A DNA stretch of 64,000 bases, from the NCBI GenBank assembly GCA_000440235.1, contig ALKQ01000016.1, positions 1 to 64,000 on the forward strand, in the 5' to 3' direction. The notes under the pieces are model-generated. The model did not search any database, was not told the DNA's origin, and saw only the letters and a list, made by a program, of their open reading frames with translations. Shown here one piece after another: positions 36,312 through 45,528 of this stretch; the stretch's first letter is position 1, and each line of letters opens with the position of its first letter. The DNA comes from Streptococcus suis 10581 (GTDB taxonomy: Bacteria; Bacillota; Bacilli; Lactobacillales; Streptococcaceae). Both the position numbers and the translations under genes were made by a program.

Positions 36312-37532
36312 ATGAAATACCCAACACTCTTAGACCGCTTTTTAGTCTATGTCAAAGAAAACACTCGCTCAGATGAAAATTCGACAACTACACCTTCTAC
36401 CCAAAACCAAGTCGAGTTTGCACAAAATATCCTTCTGCCTGAAATGAAACGCATCGGCTTGCAGAATGTCCACTACCTACCGAACGGTTTTGCTGTGGGA
36501 ACACTGCCTGCCAACGACCCAAGTTTGACCCGTAAGATTGGCTTCATCGCCCACATGGATACGGCGGATTTCAACGCAGAAGGTGTGAATCCGCAGATCA
36601 TCGAAAACTACGACGGCAACCCAATCGCTTTGGGAACTTCTGGCTACGAATTGCATCCTAAAGACTTCCCACAACTTGCCAACTACCACGGTCAAACCCT
36701 GATTACCACAGATGGTACTACCTTGCTGGGCTCTGATGACAAGTCAGGAATTGCAGAAATCATGACAGCTATTGAATTCCTAGTCCAAAACCCCGACATC
36801 AAACACTGCGAAATCCGTGTCGGCTTTGGTCCTGACGAAGAAATCGGTGTCGGTGCAGACAAGTTTGATGTGGAAGACTTCGATGTGGACTTTGCCTACA
36901 CTATGGACGGCGGACCGCTGGGCGAACTCCAGTACGAGACCTTCTCAGCAGCTGGTGCAAAGATTGATTTCCTAGGACGCAATGTCCACCCAGGATCTGC
37001 TAAGGACCAGATGATCAATGCCTTCCAAATGGCTATTGATTTCCACAATGCCCTTCCAGAAACAGACCGTCCAGAAAATACTGAAGGTTATGAAGGTTTC
37101 TTCCACTTGATGAACATGGAAGGCAGTGTTGATACTGCTTCTACCACCTACATCATCCGTGACTTCGAGGAAGCAGATTTCCAAGCTCGCAAACAGCTCA
37201 TGCTGGACATCGCTGAGAAAATGAATGCAAAATTTGACACACCCCGCGTCATTGTCAACCTGCACGACCAATACTACAACATGAAGACAATCATCGAAAA
37301 AGACATGACTCCAATCAACATTGCTAAGGACGTCATGGAAAATCTAGGTATCAAGCCACTGATTGAGCCTGTTCGCGGAGGAACAGACGGTTCCAAGATT
37401 TCCTTCATGGGCATTCCAACGCCAAATATCTTCGCAGGTGGCGAAAATATGCACGGACGCTTCGAGTTCGTCAGCCTGCAAACCATGGAAAAAGCTGTTG
37501 ATGTGATTTTAGGTATTGTAGCATATAAATAA
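36312..37532 (+). CDS. pepT: peptidase T (aminotripeptidase)
   Basis: Zinc M20B tripeptidase releasing N-terminal residues in peptide use. The 406 residues match the family; metal-binding/catalytic motifs are [18 protein letters not shown] and FGPDEEIG, with the C-terminal His in [14 protein letters not shown]. Probably translated from the same mRNA as the HAD gene. A terminator follows. Confidence 0.96.
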   Translation: MKYPTLLDRFLVYVKENTRSDENSTTTPSTQNQVEFAQNILLPEMKRIGLQNVHYLPNGFAVGTLPANDPSLTRKIGFIAHMDTADFNAEGVNPQIIENYDGNPIALGTSGYELHPKDFPQLANYHGQTLITTDGTTLLGSDDKSGIAEIMTAIEFLVQNPDIKHCEIRVGFGPDEEIGVGADKFDVEDFDVDFAYTMDGGPLGELQYETFSAAGAKIDFLGRNVHPGSAKDQMINAFQMAIDFHNALPETDRPENTEGYEGFFHLMNMEGSVDTASTTYIIRDFEEADFQARKQLMLDIAEKMNAKFDTPRVIVNLHDQYYNMKTIIEKDMTPINIAKDVMENLGIKPLIEPVRGGTDGSKISFMGIPTPNIFAGGENMHGRFEFVSLQTMEKAVDVILGIVAYK

Positions 37533-37542
37533 ACAATTTGTT

Positions 37543-37571
37543 CAGACTTTCAATTGAAGGTCTGATTTTTT
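37543..37571 (+). terminator. pepT terminator
   Basis: CAGACTTTC, AATT loop, GAAGGTCTG (one T-G pair), then a T-run. Confidence 0.85.
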
Positions 37572-37603
37572 CTGAAAATCTTTCAAAATTTTTGAAAAAC
37601 CAC

Positions 37604-37632
37604 TTGTATTATTGAACTAATACTGTTATAAT
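37604..37632 (+). promoter_or_regulatory. promoter of DUF5684 gene
   Basis: TTGTAT (37604-37609), 17-nt spacer, TATAAT (37627-37632). Confidence 0.7.
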
Positions 37633-37662
37633 AGAACCATCAAAAAGAAATGGAGTTTTAAT

Positions 37663-38061
37663 ATGACAGAAGAAACATTAGCACAGGGAATTCTCATTGG
37701 CATTTGGGGTACAACACTACTATTTTCATTTATTTGGTATATTCTTGTTGCTATTTCCAACTACATCCTCTTCAAAAAAGCAGGCTATGCTGGTTGGAAA
37801 TCATTGATTCCAATCTACAATCTCTATATCCAACAATGCATCGCCTTTGGCTATGAAAAAAGATGGTTCATTCTATTCTTACTGATTCCACTAGCAGGAC
37901 CATTATATGGCATCTATCTCGTTTACAATTTTGGTCGTAGCTTTGGTTTATCAGCTGTACAAGCTATCTTCTATGTTCTTCTTACACCTATCTTTAACCT
38001 CTACATCGCCTTTAATGATGGAAGTCGTTACCAAGGCCCACAAGAATTCTTTATTGATTAA
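37663..38061 (+). CDS. DUF5684-type membrane protein
   Basis: 132-residue protein with three or four hydrophobic segments and the family motif FKKAGYAGWKSLIPIYNLY. Function unknown; related proteins are sometimes fused to signal-peptidase domains. Own promoter and terminator, so monocistronic. Confidence 0.75.
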   Translation: MTEETLAQGILIGIWGTTLLFSFIWYILVAISNYILFKKAGYAGWKSLIPIYNLYIQQCIAFGYEKRWFILFLLIPLAGPLYGIYLVYNFGRSFGLSAVQAIFYVLLTPIFNLYIAFNDGSRYQGPQEFFID

Positions 38062-38070
38062 TATACAATC

Positions 38071-38098
38071 AAGCCCCCGCACACGCGGAGGCTTTTTT
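38071..38098. terminator. terminator between DUF5684 and AEC transporter genes
   Basis: AAGCCCCCGC, ACAC, GCGGAGGCTT (one mismatch) then T-run; convergent genes on both sides. Confidence 0.8.
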
Positions 38099-39011
38099 AA
38101 ACGAATAGAAAAATAAGAAGAACCATCATGACTAGGCTGACCAAAATAGATAAGGAGTTAATATTGGCAGGTTCAGCTGAGCGACTACCTAACTTTAATG
38201 CATAAATTGGGGACATGACTGAAATCGGAGAGACTAGACAGACCAGCAACATGATTTTCATCGTTTTATCAATAGGTAGAAGAAAATAAATGACTCCTGC
38301 TATTAGAATATTCGTACCCAGCCTCAAAGAGAGAAGATAGACCAATCGACTAATTTCTTGCCAATTCAATTTTAAATCAAGCAAGATTCCCAACATGAGC
38401 ATGGCTAAAAAAGGATTGGCGTTACTGGCTATCGTCAGCGCAGAGATAAGTTCGCGTGGAAGTTTGATAGAGCAGACTGCTAACGATAGGCTAACTAGAT
38501 AGACTACTAGTGGAACTGAGCGTGAAAGATTCTTTATAAAAGTTGCAACGGTCATTCTTTCCTGCTCTTCATCCACACCAGCTGCGATACTGTAATTCCC
38601 ACCTAGAACCATGATTGCATTCCCCGCATCAAATACGATGACGCTTAGTAGACTAGATAGCGGAAAAAAAGCTTGCACAAATGGGAGTGTAAAGGTTCCG
38701 ATATTATAGCCTGATAACTGCATAAGACCGACGGAAGTCTGTTGACCAGACTTCTTCGCTTCCCAGTATCCCACCATATCCAAAAAAAGATTACAAAGAA
38801 TCCCTAATATGAAGGGAACGTATAAATCTATAGATACTTGGGCTGTCGCTGAAGCTACAAGGAGAGAAGCTGGTAGCGTAATATTCATCACTAAGCTAGA
38901 AAAGATTCTTGCATCTTCCCTTCGAACAATCCCTTTGACTTTTAATGTATAACCTAAACCGATAACAAAGATAAAACCGAGAGCACGGGCTAATAATTCA
39001 AGTTCATTCAT
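38097..39011 (-). CDS. AEC (auxin efflux carrier) family transporter
   Basis: 304-residue membrane protein with about ten hydrophobic segments in two inverted halves, as in the BASS/AEC fold. Bacterial members export malate or other organic acids; substrate here unknown. The family motif around SGYNIGTFTLPF (central crossover) is present. Divergent from the PadR operon and without a close partner gene. Confidence 0.85.
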   Translation of the reverse strand: MNELELLARALGFIFVIGLGYTLKVKGIVRREDARIFSSLVMNITLPASLLVASATAQVSIDLYVPFILGILCNLFLDMVGYWEAKKSGQQTSVGLMQLSGYNIGTFTLPFVQAFFPLSSLLSVIVFDAGNAIMVLGGNYSIAAGVDEEQERMTVATFIKNLSRSVPLVVYLVSLSLAVCSIKLPRELISALTIASNANPFLAMLMLGILLDLKLNWQEISRLVYLLSLRLGTNILIAGVIYFLLPIDKTMKIMLLVCLVSPISVMSPIYALKLGSRSAEPANINSLSILVSLVMMVLLIFLFV

Positions 39012-39047
39012 GAAACTAGTATAGCATATAGAAAAGAATTTTGATGA

Positions 39048-39066
39048 TATATAAAAATTTTATATA
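39048..39066. promoter_or_regulatory. 19-bp perfect palindrome in AEC-PadR divergent region
   Basis: TATATAAAA, central A, TTTTATATA. It lies just upstream of the PadR -35 and 37 nt from the AEC start. A candidate operator, but AT-rich so chance is possible. Confidence 0.4.
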
Positions 39067-39071
39067 ATCGC

Positions 39072-39100
39072 TTGATTTTGCTAAACAATAGGTATATAAT
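39072..39100 (+). promoter_or_regulatory. padR operon promoter
   Basis: TTGATT (39072-39077), 17-nt spacer, TATAAT (39095-39100). Confidence 0.7.
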
Positions 39101-39141
39101 TTATATATAAAATAATTACATAAAGATAAAGAGGTGAGCTT

Positions 39142-39459
39142 ATGTACTACCCCGTATCCTCTATCTTGATAGAATTTCTGGTATTAGCCATCGTGGAAAA
39201 GCAGGATTCCTACGGCTATGAAATCAGCCAAACCATCAAGATAGTTGCTGATATAAAGGAATCCACGCTCTACCCTATTTTGAAAAAATTGGAAAAGGCG
39301 GGCTATGTCACCACCTATACCCAAGAATTTCAAGGGAGAAAGCGGAAATACTATACCATTACTTCGAATGGTCGAGAACACCTCCCCTTCCTGCAGGGTG
39401 AATGGAATAGCTACAAAGACCATATTGACGGAATTATAGAAGGGAGCTTACGAAAATGA
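39142..39459 (+). CDS. PadR-family transcriptional regulator
   Basis: 105-residue winged-helix repressor with the PadR core (VEKQDSYGYEISQTI, STLYPILKKLEKAGYV, GRKRKYYTIT). Short PadR-s2 type lacking the long C-terminal domain. It heads an operon with two HAAS/DUF1700 proteins and a DUF4097 protein. Such operons typically answer envelope stress, with the PadR as autoregulator. Overlaps the next gene by 4 nt. Confidence 0.9.
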   Translation: MYYPVSSILIEFLVLAIVEKQDSYGYEISQTIKIVADIKESTLYPILKKLEKAGYVTTYTQEFQGRKRKYYTITSNGREHLPFLQGEWNSYKDHIDGIIEGSLRK

Positions 39460-40568
39460 CACGCGCAGATTATTTGAACCAACTGGAACAAGCATTATTT
39501 CAACTTCATCCAAGTGCCAGACAGGAGGCTTTAGACTACTTCAATGAATACTTTGATGAAAAGGATAACGACGAGGAAGCTATTATAGAGCTAGGAACAC
39601 CTGATGACGCAGCAAAAGAAATCATTGCCAATCTACCTGAAGATGCCCTAATCACCGAGAAAGACCAAGCAAGTCCACATTCATCTAAACCATTTGATTT
39701 CAACTTTGATTTTGATTTTCAATTTGACTGGGAGAATTTTTTCAACAATTTTAAACATTCAGCTTATCAAGCTAGGGAAAGAATTAAATTGACGTCGAAA
39801 ATCGAAGAATTACCTGAGTTTTTAAATCTACAGATTTCTCTCGAAGATCAGGCTCTTAGTGTTCAAAGTTACGACGGAGAAACTGTCTTATTGCACAATC
39901 CTGTTTCAGAAGATGGTAGCTACCAGGCTTTTGACTATCAACTAGTCCAAGATAGTTTGTACATATCTAGCAAGCCTACCCCTAATCACCTCTACTTCTC
40001 AAACAATCAAATCAGCTCTGCTATTCTCAAAATCCCTAAAAAACTCCTGCCCCTTACTAGTCTCAATCTGAAAACGACAGATAGCAGTCTGACGATGGCG
40101 GCTGTGCAGGCGAGCGAACAGCTAGTCATCAATGCAAAAGATAGCAGCATCAACATGACGAAAGTGAGCTACCCAATCTCTGCTCTACGGTTAGAAGACG
40201 CTACACTAACTATCTCAGATGGACAGATGAGCGAGTTAAAATTGGAAGCCAGCGATGCTGTTATCACTCTCTCAAGCATGAGCCTTTCAGATGCAAGGAT
40301 AACATTAGAAGACTGTGTCTGGAAGTTGAAGGATTTTGTCCTTGAAAAGAGCCTTAACTGCCAGGCTGAAGATTCTGTCTTAACCTATAAACCAAGTACG
40401 GACATCAGTTTGGACATCTGGGAGGAAGATTCTAGCCTTAAACTTCCAAAGGATAAGGCGTTTACAATGATGAAAGAGGATGACATCACTCATCTCAGCT
40501 ATAGGCAAGAAAATAGCCCTGCTCAGTTGGTTATTCATTGTCAAGATTGCCAGCTTACTGTTGGATAA
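39456..40568 (+). CDS. HAAS (DUF1700) + DUF4097-type beta-helix protein
   Basis: 370 residues. The N-terminus (1-65) is a HAAS domain (TRADYLNQLEQAL, YFNEYFDEKDNDEEAI, DDAAKEII), usually the interaction domain working with PadR. The middle is acidic and Phe-rich (FDFNFDFDFQFDWENFF), followed by a repetitive beta-rich DUF4097-like region (about 180-360) with recurrent S-L-x-L-x turns. No membrane segment. Its N-terminal 60 residues are paralogous to the next gene product. Confidence 0.8.
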   Translation: MTRADYLNQLEQALFQLHPSARQEALDYFNEYFDEKDNDEEAIIELGTPDDAAKEIIANLPEDALITEKDQASPHSSKPFDFNFDFDFQFDWENFFNNFKHSAYQARERIKLTSKIEELPEFLNLQISLEDQALSVQSYDGETVLLHNPVSEDGSYQAFDYQLVQDSLYISSKPTPNHLYFSNNQISSAILKIPKKLLPLTSLNLKTTDSSLTMAAVQASEQLVINAKDSSINMTKVSYPISALRLEDATLTISDGQMSELKLEASDAVITLSSMSLSDARITLEDCVWKLKDFVLEKSLNCQAEDSVLTYKPSTDISLDIWEEDSSLKLPKDKAFTMMKEDDITHLSYRQENSPAQLVIHCQDCQLTVG

Positions 40569-40579
40569 AGGAGGTTCCT

Positions 40580-41158
40580 ATGAATCGCAAGGAATATTTA
40601 CAGAAACTCGAAAAATATCTCAAAAACCTACCAAAAGAAGATTTTCAAGATACCTTGGACTATTTCAATGAATATTTTGACGAAAAGGAAAACGACGAGC
40701 AAGCTATTCAAGAGCTAGGCAGTCCAAAAGATGCAGCCCGTGAAATTCTAGCCAATCTCTATGATAAAGAGAAGATTGAGGATAAGCCAAATACCCGCAA
40801 TATGGTCTGGCTGACCATCCTCTCTATCCTTGCCGCACCAATCGGTATCCCCCTAGCCATCAGCTTGGTCGCCCTCTTCATCACCCTTCTCCTAATCATC
40901 TTCAGTGTCTTCCTACTTCTTATCTCACTCTGGATTGTCCTCCTCAGCCTGGCAATCGCCCAGCTACTCCTCGCCTTTGACCTCTTCACACTATCATGGT
41001 CTACCTCCCTACTCTTCACAGGCCTGGCCCTCATCTGCTTGGCCCTCACTCTATTGGGTAGTAAATTCACTCTAGACCTTGGAAGCAAAACCTTCTTGCT
41101 TGTTTTACATTGGATACAAAGAAAGATTCGCAAAGGAGGCTATTATGAAACAGCTTAA
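40580..41158 (+). CDS. HAAS/DUF1700 membrane protein
   Basis: 192 residues from ATG 40580, which has AAAGGAGG 7 nt ahead; a longer upstream frame overlaps the preceding gene and is rejected. N-terminal HAAS domain (YFNEYFDEKENDEQAI) followed by a Leu/Ile-rich region with about three or four membrane segments (80-180). Overlaps the next gene by 14 nt. Likely membrane partner in a PadR-controlled envelope system. Confidence 0.85.
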   Translation: MNRKEYLQKLEKYLKNLPKEDFQDTLDYFNEYFDEKENDEQAIQELGSPKDAAREILANLYDKEKIEDKPNTRNMVWLTILSILAAPIGIPLAISLVALFITLLLIIFSVFLLLISLWIVLLSLAIAQLLLAFDLFTLSWSTSLLFTGLALICLALTLLGSKFTLDLGSKTFLLVLHWIQRKIRKGGYYETA

Positions 41159-41999
41159 ACCATTTACGAAAATCAGTCTGAGCCTGTTCACTCTTGGAAC
41201 AATTCTCAGCCTCATCGGCTACTTTGCTGGCGGTTGGACAAATATGAAACTTGTTGCAGAAAACTATTTTCAGCCCCAAACGGCAAGTTTTACGGATATT
41301 CGTTCTATAGAAGTTAATGAAAAACTGTCCATTATGCCCTCGCCTGACAACCAATTCCACCTCCACTACTACCGAAATCAGCACAAAGGCATTGACCTCC
41401 TCAGCCACCAAGTTCAAGATGGAAAATTAACCATTTCTAGTGCCTATCAGGGCATCGTTACTTATGATGGTTTACTCGAACCTATCTTACATCTTGTCAA
41501 TGACCAGAATGTTGCCTACTACCAACCTGTTTTACAGGTCCCTAAAAATAGCACAATCGAAACACTCTCAGGGAGCATTCAAGGAGATGTCTATCTGGAT
41601 AAAGTGACTATTCAAAATCTTGAACTCACTGCAGAAGATGGGGATATGTTGATTGAAAACAGTCAACTCAGCTTTGCTCATTTGTCACACCTCAATGGAG
41701 AAGTAGCAATCAATCATTCCATATTAACAAGTCCGAAAGACATTTCCGATACTGTTGGCAGTAGCTTAACGATTGAGGATGGGGATTTTAAAGCTGAAAA
41801 CTTAAAACTAGAAGGAAGACATAACATCAGTAATTACAATGGTTCGATTGACATTTCTCTTCATCCCAAAACAAAAACTGACATCCATATAGATGCCAGT
41901 CAAAATAATCTGGGAATTGACCTTCCAACCTATTCCAATCCCCAAGCCACTAATTACCTCTATATCTCTACACTAGATGGAGAACTGAATATTCAGTAA
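41145..41999 (+). CDS. DUF4097 domain protein with membrane anchor
   Basis: 284 residues from ATG 41145 (AAAGGAGG upstream). One N-terminal membrane segment (about 10-30), then an extracytoplasmic DUF4097 beta-helix (KVTIQNLELTAEDGDMLI-like repeats) to the C-terminus. This family is thought to form adhesin-like beta-helices of unknown function. Last gene of the PadR operon, followed by a terminator. Confidence 0.82.
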   Translation: MKQLKPFTKISLSLFTLGTILSLIGYFAGGWTNMKLVAENYFQPQTASFTDIRSIEVNEKLSIMPSPDNQFHLHYYRNQHKGIDLLSHQVQDGKLTISSAYQGIVTYDGLLEPILHLVNDQNVAYYQPVLQVPKNSTIETLSGSIQGDVYLDKVTIQNLELTAEDGDMLIENSQLSFAHLSHLNGEVAINHSILTSPKDISDTVGSSLTIEDGDFKAENLKLEGRHNISNYNGSIDISLHPKTKTDIHIDASQNNLGIDLPTYSNPQATNYLYISTLDGELNIQ

Positions 42000-42003
42000 T
42001 TGC

Positions 42004-42031
42004 AAAAAGCCCTCCTCACGGAAGGCTTTTT
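42004..42031. terminator. bidirectional terminator
   Basis: AAAAAGCC-CTCC, TCAC, GGA-AGGCTTTTT, one mismatch. Separates the PadR operon from the convergent DUF1304 gene. Confidence 0.85.
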
Positions 42032-42034
42032 AAC

Positions 42035-42394
42035 TTATTTAAACAACAAAATAGAAATCAAGGCCAAGATTGCTGGTCCACCTTGGGTTAAGATGATTTT
42101 TGGACTAGAAGTCGCTGCTCCGTAGCCTGCTGCTCCAATAACAAACAAGACAAAAATAGTTGTCACTTCAAGGTTGCCTGTGAAAATTCCATAGATAAGG
42201 AAGACGGCCAACAAACCATTATAGATTCCCTGGTTTTTAAATAGGGTTGTCACAGACTTTCGTTGTAATTCTTCCTTCTCCATATTGAATACGCGACTAG
42301 TAGAGTCTGAATGGGTCGCAAAGGTTTCCAAATACATGATATAAAGGTGCTCAATAGCTACGATACTAGCTAGAATAGTGGTAAAAATAGACAT
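42035..42394 (-). CDS. DUF1304 membrane protein
   Basis: 119 residues from ATG 42394 (GGAG upstream), four membrane segments, with the family sequences AIEHLYIMYLETFA and FKNQGIYNG and GYGAATSSPKI. Function unknown. Co-transcribed with the MarR-type regulator 19 nt upstream, which probably controls it. Confidence 0.87.
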   Translation of the reverse strand: MSIFTTILASIVAIEHLYIMYLETFATHSDSTSRVFNMEKEELQRKSVTTLFKNQGIYNGLLAVFLIYGIFTGNLEVTTIFVLFVIGAAGYGAATSSPKIILTQGGPAILALISILLFK

Positions 42395-42413
42395 AATGTC
42401 TCCTCTCAAAAAA

Positions 42414-42842
<429 letters not shown>

Positions 42843-42852
42843 CTACCTCTTT

Positions 42853-42870
42853 TGATTGATTAATCAATCA
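42853..42870. promoter_or_regulatory. MarR operator candidate
   Basis: TGATTGATTAATCAATCA is a perfect 18-bp palindrome located between the -10 (TATAAT, 42882-42887 complement; TTGAAA 16 nt further) and the MarR start, overlapping the expected transcript start. Confidence 0.7.
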
Positions 42871-43001
42871 TTGATAAGTCAATTATACTACAATCCGAAT
42901 AATTTTCAACTATTTTGCCTATCTTTTAAAAAAAATATGTTGCCTACACCTATATTTTGTTATAATTAAGAAAATAACTAGCAGAGGGATGGGACTTACT
43001 T

Positions 43002-43760
43002 ATGGAAAACACTCCTAGACTAAACTTGGTCATAGACGTGCTCATGCTCGCTGGTGCGATTTTGGCACAAAGCGGTGCAGAAATTCACCGAGTTGAAGAT
43101 ACCATGATTCGGATTGCACATTCACAAGGAATTGAACAGGCCAATGTCCTTGCCATCCCTGCTGCTATCTTTTTCTCCATCGACCATACGAATATTTCGC
43201 GTATGAAACGCATTGTCAATTCAAATTACGACATGCAGAAAGTTTGTGACGTCAACCAAATTTCCCGTTCCCTAGCCAATGAAGAAATCAGCCTGGAAGA
43301 AGCATGGAGCCAATTAAATGCAATCAAACAACAAAAGCCACCCTATAACAATATCCAAATAACCTTAGCTGCCGTAGTAGCCGCACCATTTTTTACCATC
43401 ATGTTCGGAGGTTCTCTTTTAGATGCAGCAGGTGCTGTCCTCGCAACAGCTTTAGCTTTCCCTATCTCACTAATTGTCGAGCGCTATATTGGAATTGATT
43501 TTGTTACCACCTTCGTTGGCGCCTTTGTCTTCTCACTCACCTCCTATTTATTAAGCGCAACCACTACTCTCCCCATTAATCCTAACCTGATTAATGCAGG
43601 GGCAGTCATGCCTTTTGTACCAGGGATTGCTTTTACAAATGCTGTAAGAGACCTCATGACTAATCATATCAATACAGGGATGACCAAATTTTTCCAAACA
43701 GCGCTTATTATCTTATCGCTCGGTGCAGGTACAACTGTGGCCTTTATGCTTGTGAGGTAA
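43002..43760 (+). CDS. threonine/serine exporter, large subunit (ThrE N-terminal type)
   Basis: 252 residues of the PF06738 type: a cytoplasmic domain (MLAGAILAQSGAEIHRVEDTM motif region) followed by five membrane segments. Predicted to act with the next gene product in amino-acid export, the two halves together corresponding to full-length ThrE. Promoter with TGT extended TATAAT at 42961-42966. Confidence 0.88.
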   Translation: MENTPRLNLVIDVLMLAGAILAQSGAEIHRVEDTMIRIAHSQGIEQANVLAIPAAIFFSIDHTNISRMKRIVNSNYDMQKVCDVNQISRSLANEEISLEEAWSQLNAIKQQKPPYNNIQITLAAVVAAPFFTIMFGGSLLDAAGAVLATALAFPISLIVERYIGIDFVTTFVGAFVFSLTSYLLSATTTLPINPNLINAGAVMPFVPGIAFTNAVRDLMTNHINTGMTKFFQTALIILSLGAGTTVAFMLVR

Positions 43761-43763
43761 TCT

Positions 43764-44216
43764 ATGACACCAGTTCACTTCTTATTACAGGCACTCGCCT
43801 CTTATATCGCTATCGCAGCCTTCTTAATTGTTCTCAATGTTCAAAGAAAAATGCTGGTCCCTGGTGGACTCCTAGGCATGCTTGTTTGGCTTATTTATCT
43901 TTTACTATTGGAACCAACAAATGTCTTGATAGCTACCTTTTTCGCGGCAATTATCGGATCCTGTGTCAGTCAAATCATGAGTATTTGGTTAAAAACACCC
44001 TCCGTCATCTTTTCATTGGCTATACTTGCACCACTTGTTCCAGGCTATCGAGCCTACATGACCACGACTTATTTCGTTTCTGGGGACCACGCTCAAGCCC
44101 TAACCAATATCACTACCGTCTTAACTTTAGCCTTAGTCATTCCCATCGGTATGGCCAGCGGAACAATATTATTACGCCTTTATAAGGTTCTTCGAACAGG
44201 CAAAAAAGCAGCCTAA
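43764..44216 (+). CDS. threonine/serine exporter, small subunit (ThrE C-terminal type)
   Basis: 150 residues with four to five membrane segments and the family motif ILAPLVPGYRAY. It starts 3 nt after the previous gene stop and should form a complex with it. Confidence 0.88.
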   Translation: MTPVHFLLQALASYIAIAAFLIVLNVQRKMLVPGGLLGMLVWLIYLLLLEPTNVLIATFFAAIIGSCVSQIMSIWLKTPSVIFSLAILAPLVPGYRAYMTTTYFVSGDHAQALTNITTVLTLALVIPIGMASGTILLRLYKVLRTGKKAA

Positions 44217-44241
44217 CCCCTTGAAAATAAGGGGCCTTTTT
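44217..44241 (+). terminator. terminator after exporter genes
   Basis: CCCCTT, six-base loop, AAGGGG, then CCTTTTTG. Confidence 0.7.
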
Positions 44242-44272
44242 GTTAAAATGAAAACTTATCAAAGGAGATGCT

Positions 44273-45466
44273 ATGAACCAAAACGTAACCAATCTAAAAC
44301 TTGCTGAACGTGGTGCCTTGCTATCTATCGGTGCCTATATTGTCTTATCAGGTATCAAACTCGTTGCAGGACAGCTCTTTCATTCAGATGCCTTACGAGC
44401 AGATGCCTTCAATAATATTTCTGATATTATCGGTAATATCGCTGTACTTGTTGGACTAAAAATGGCACAGAAACCAGCTGATACCGATCATAAATTTGAA
44501 CACTGGAAAATGGAAGATTTAGCAAGCTTGATTACATCCTTCATCATGTTTGTCGTTGGTTTCCAAGTCCTCTATGATACCCTCCAAAAACTAATCAGCA
44601 ATTCTTCTATCGAAGTAGACATTATGGGGGCCATTGTCGGAATTTTTTCTGCACTAGTTATGTTAGCTGTTTATTTATATAATAACCGCTTGGCAAAAAA
44701 AGTACGTTCCAAGGCCTTAGAAGCAACTGCCAAGGATAATCTATCCGATGCAGTCACTTCCATAGGAACTTCTATCGCAATCTTTGCTGCAGCTTTCAAC
44801 TTCCCTATTGTCGATAAAATTGCAGCCATCATCATTACCTACTTTATCCTAAAAACAGCCTACGATATTTTTATGGAAAGCTTCTTTACCCTATCTGATG
44901 GATTTGATGAAAACTTATTGAAAAAGTACGAGGAAGATATTCTCAAACTCCCAAAAATCGTTTCTGTCAAATCACAACGTGGTCGGACTTATGGAGCCAA
45001 CATCTACCTTGATGTTGTTTTAGAAATGAATCCAGACTTATCCGTTTATGAAAGTCATGAAGTGACTGAACAGGTTGAGCAACTCCTAACACTCAAACAT
45101 GGAGTTTTTGATGTGGATATTCACGTAGAACCATCTGAAATTCCACACGATGAGATGTATGAGCATGTGTACGACAAACTCTTCCGTTTTGAAACAGAGA
45201 TACAAGCACATGCTAATGGGTATGAAGAATTGATTGACGACCAGTATCTCTTAATTGATGCCAAAGGCCGCTATCGAAATAAAACTCAGATGCTTGCCAA
45301 TCACCCCATCCAAACCACGTATTTATCCAATTACCAAATGACCTCCATTAGCCAAAAATCAAAATTAGTTACGTTTGAAATTGGTGATTATGTTCATACG
45401 TCACTTTGGCGCCGTCATGAAAATTGGACTGTTATTTTCCACCAGATTTCAAAGAAACAAGCCTAG
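44273..45466 (+). CDS. mntE: cation diffusion facilitator, manganese-type (MntE)
   Basis: Metal/proton antiporter exporting divalent cations. The 397 residues have six membrane segments and a cytoplasmic C-terminal domain extended by ~90 residues beyond the usual CDF end. Site A residues are NxxxD in TM2 (FNNISD) and DxxxD in TM5 (KDNLSD). This Asn/Asp set, without the His of zinc transporters, points to manganese, as in streptococcal MntE. ATG follows AAAGGAG. Own terminator downstream. Confidence 0.85.
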   Translation: MNQNVTNLKLAERGALLSIGAYIVLSGIKLVAGQLFHSDALRADAFNNISDIIGNIAVLVGLKMAQKPADTDHKFEHWKMEDLASLITSFIMFVVGFQVLYDTLQKLISNSSIEVDIMGAIVGIFSALVMLAVYLYNNRLAKKVRSKALEATAKDNLSDAVTSIGTSIAIFAAAFNFPIVDKIAAIIITYFILKTAYDIFMESFFTLSDGFDENLLKKYEEDILKLPKIVSVKSQRGRTYGANIYLDVVLEMNPDLSVYESHEVTEQVEQLLTLKHGVFDVDIHVEPSEIPHDEMYEHVYDKLFRFETEIQAHANGYEELIDDQYLLIDAKGRYRNKTQMLANHPIQTTYLSNYQMTSISQKSKLVTFEIGDYVHTSLWRRHENWTVIFHQISKKQA

Positions 45467-45496
45467 TCGAATGACTGGCTTTTCGTTTGGATACAT

Positions 45497-45519
45497 AAAA
45501 AGAGCACTAGGCTCTTTTT
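45497..45519. terminator. bidirectional terminator mntE / amino-acid ABC genes
   Basis: AAAAAGAGC, ACTAG loop, GCTCTTTTT; perfect 9-bp arms. Confidence 0.88.
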
Positions 45520-45528
45520 CTTATATTA

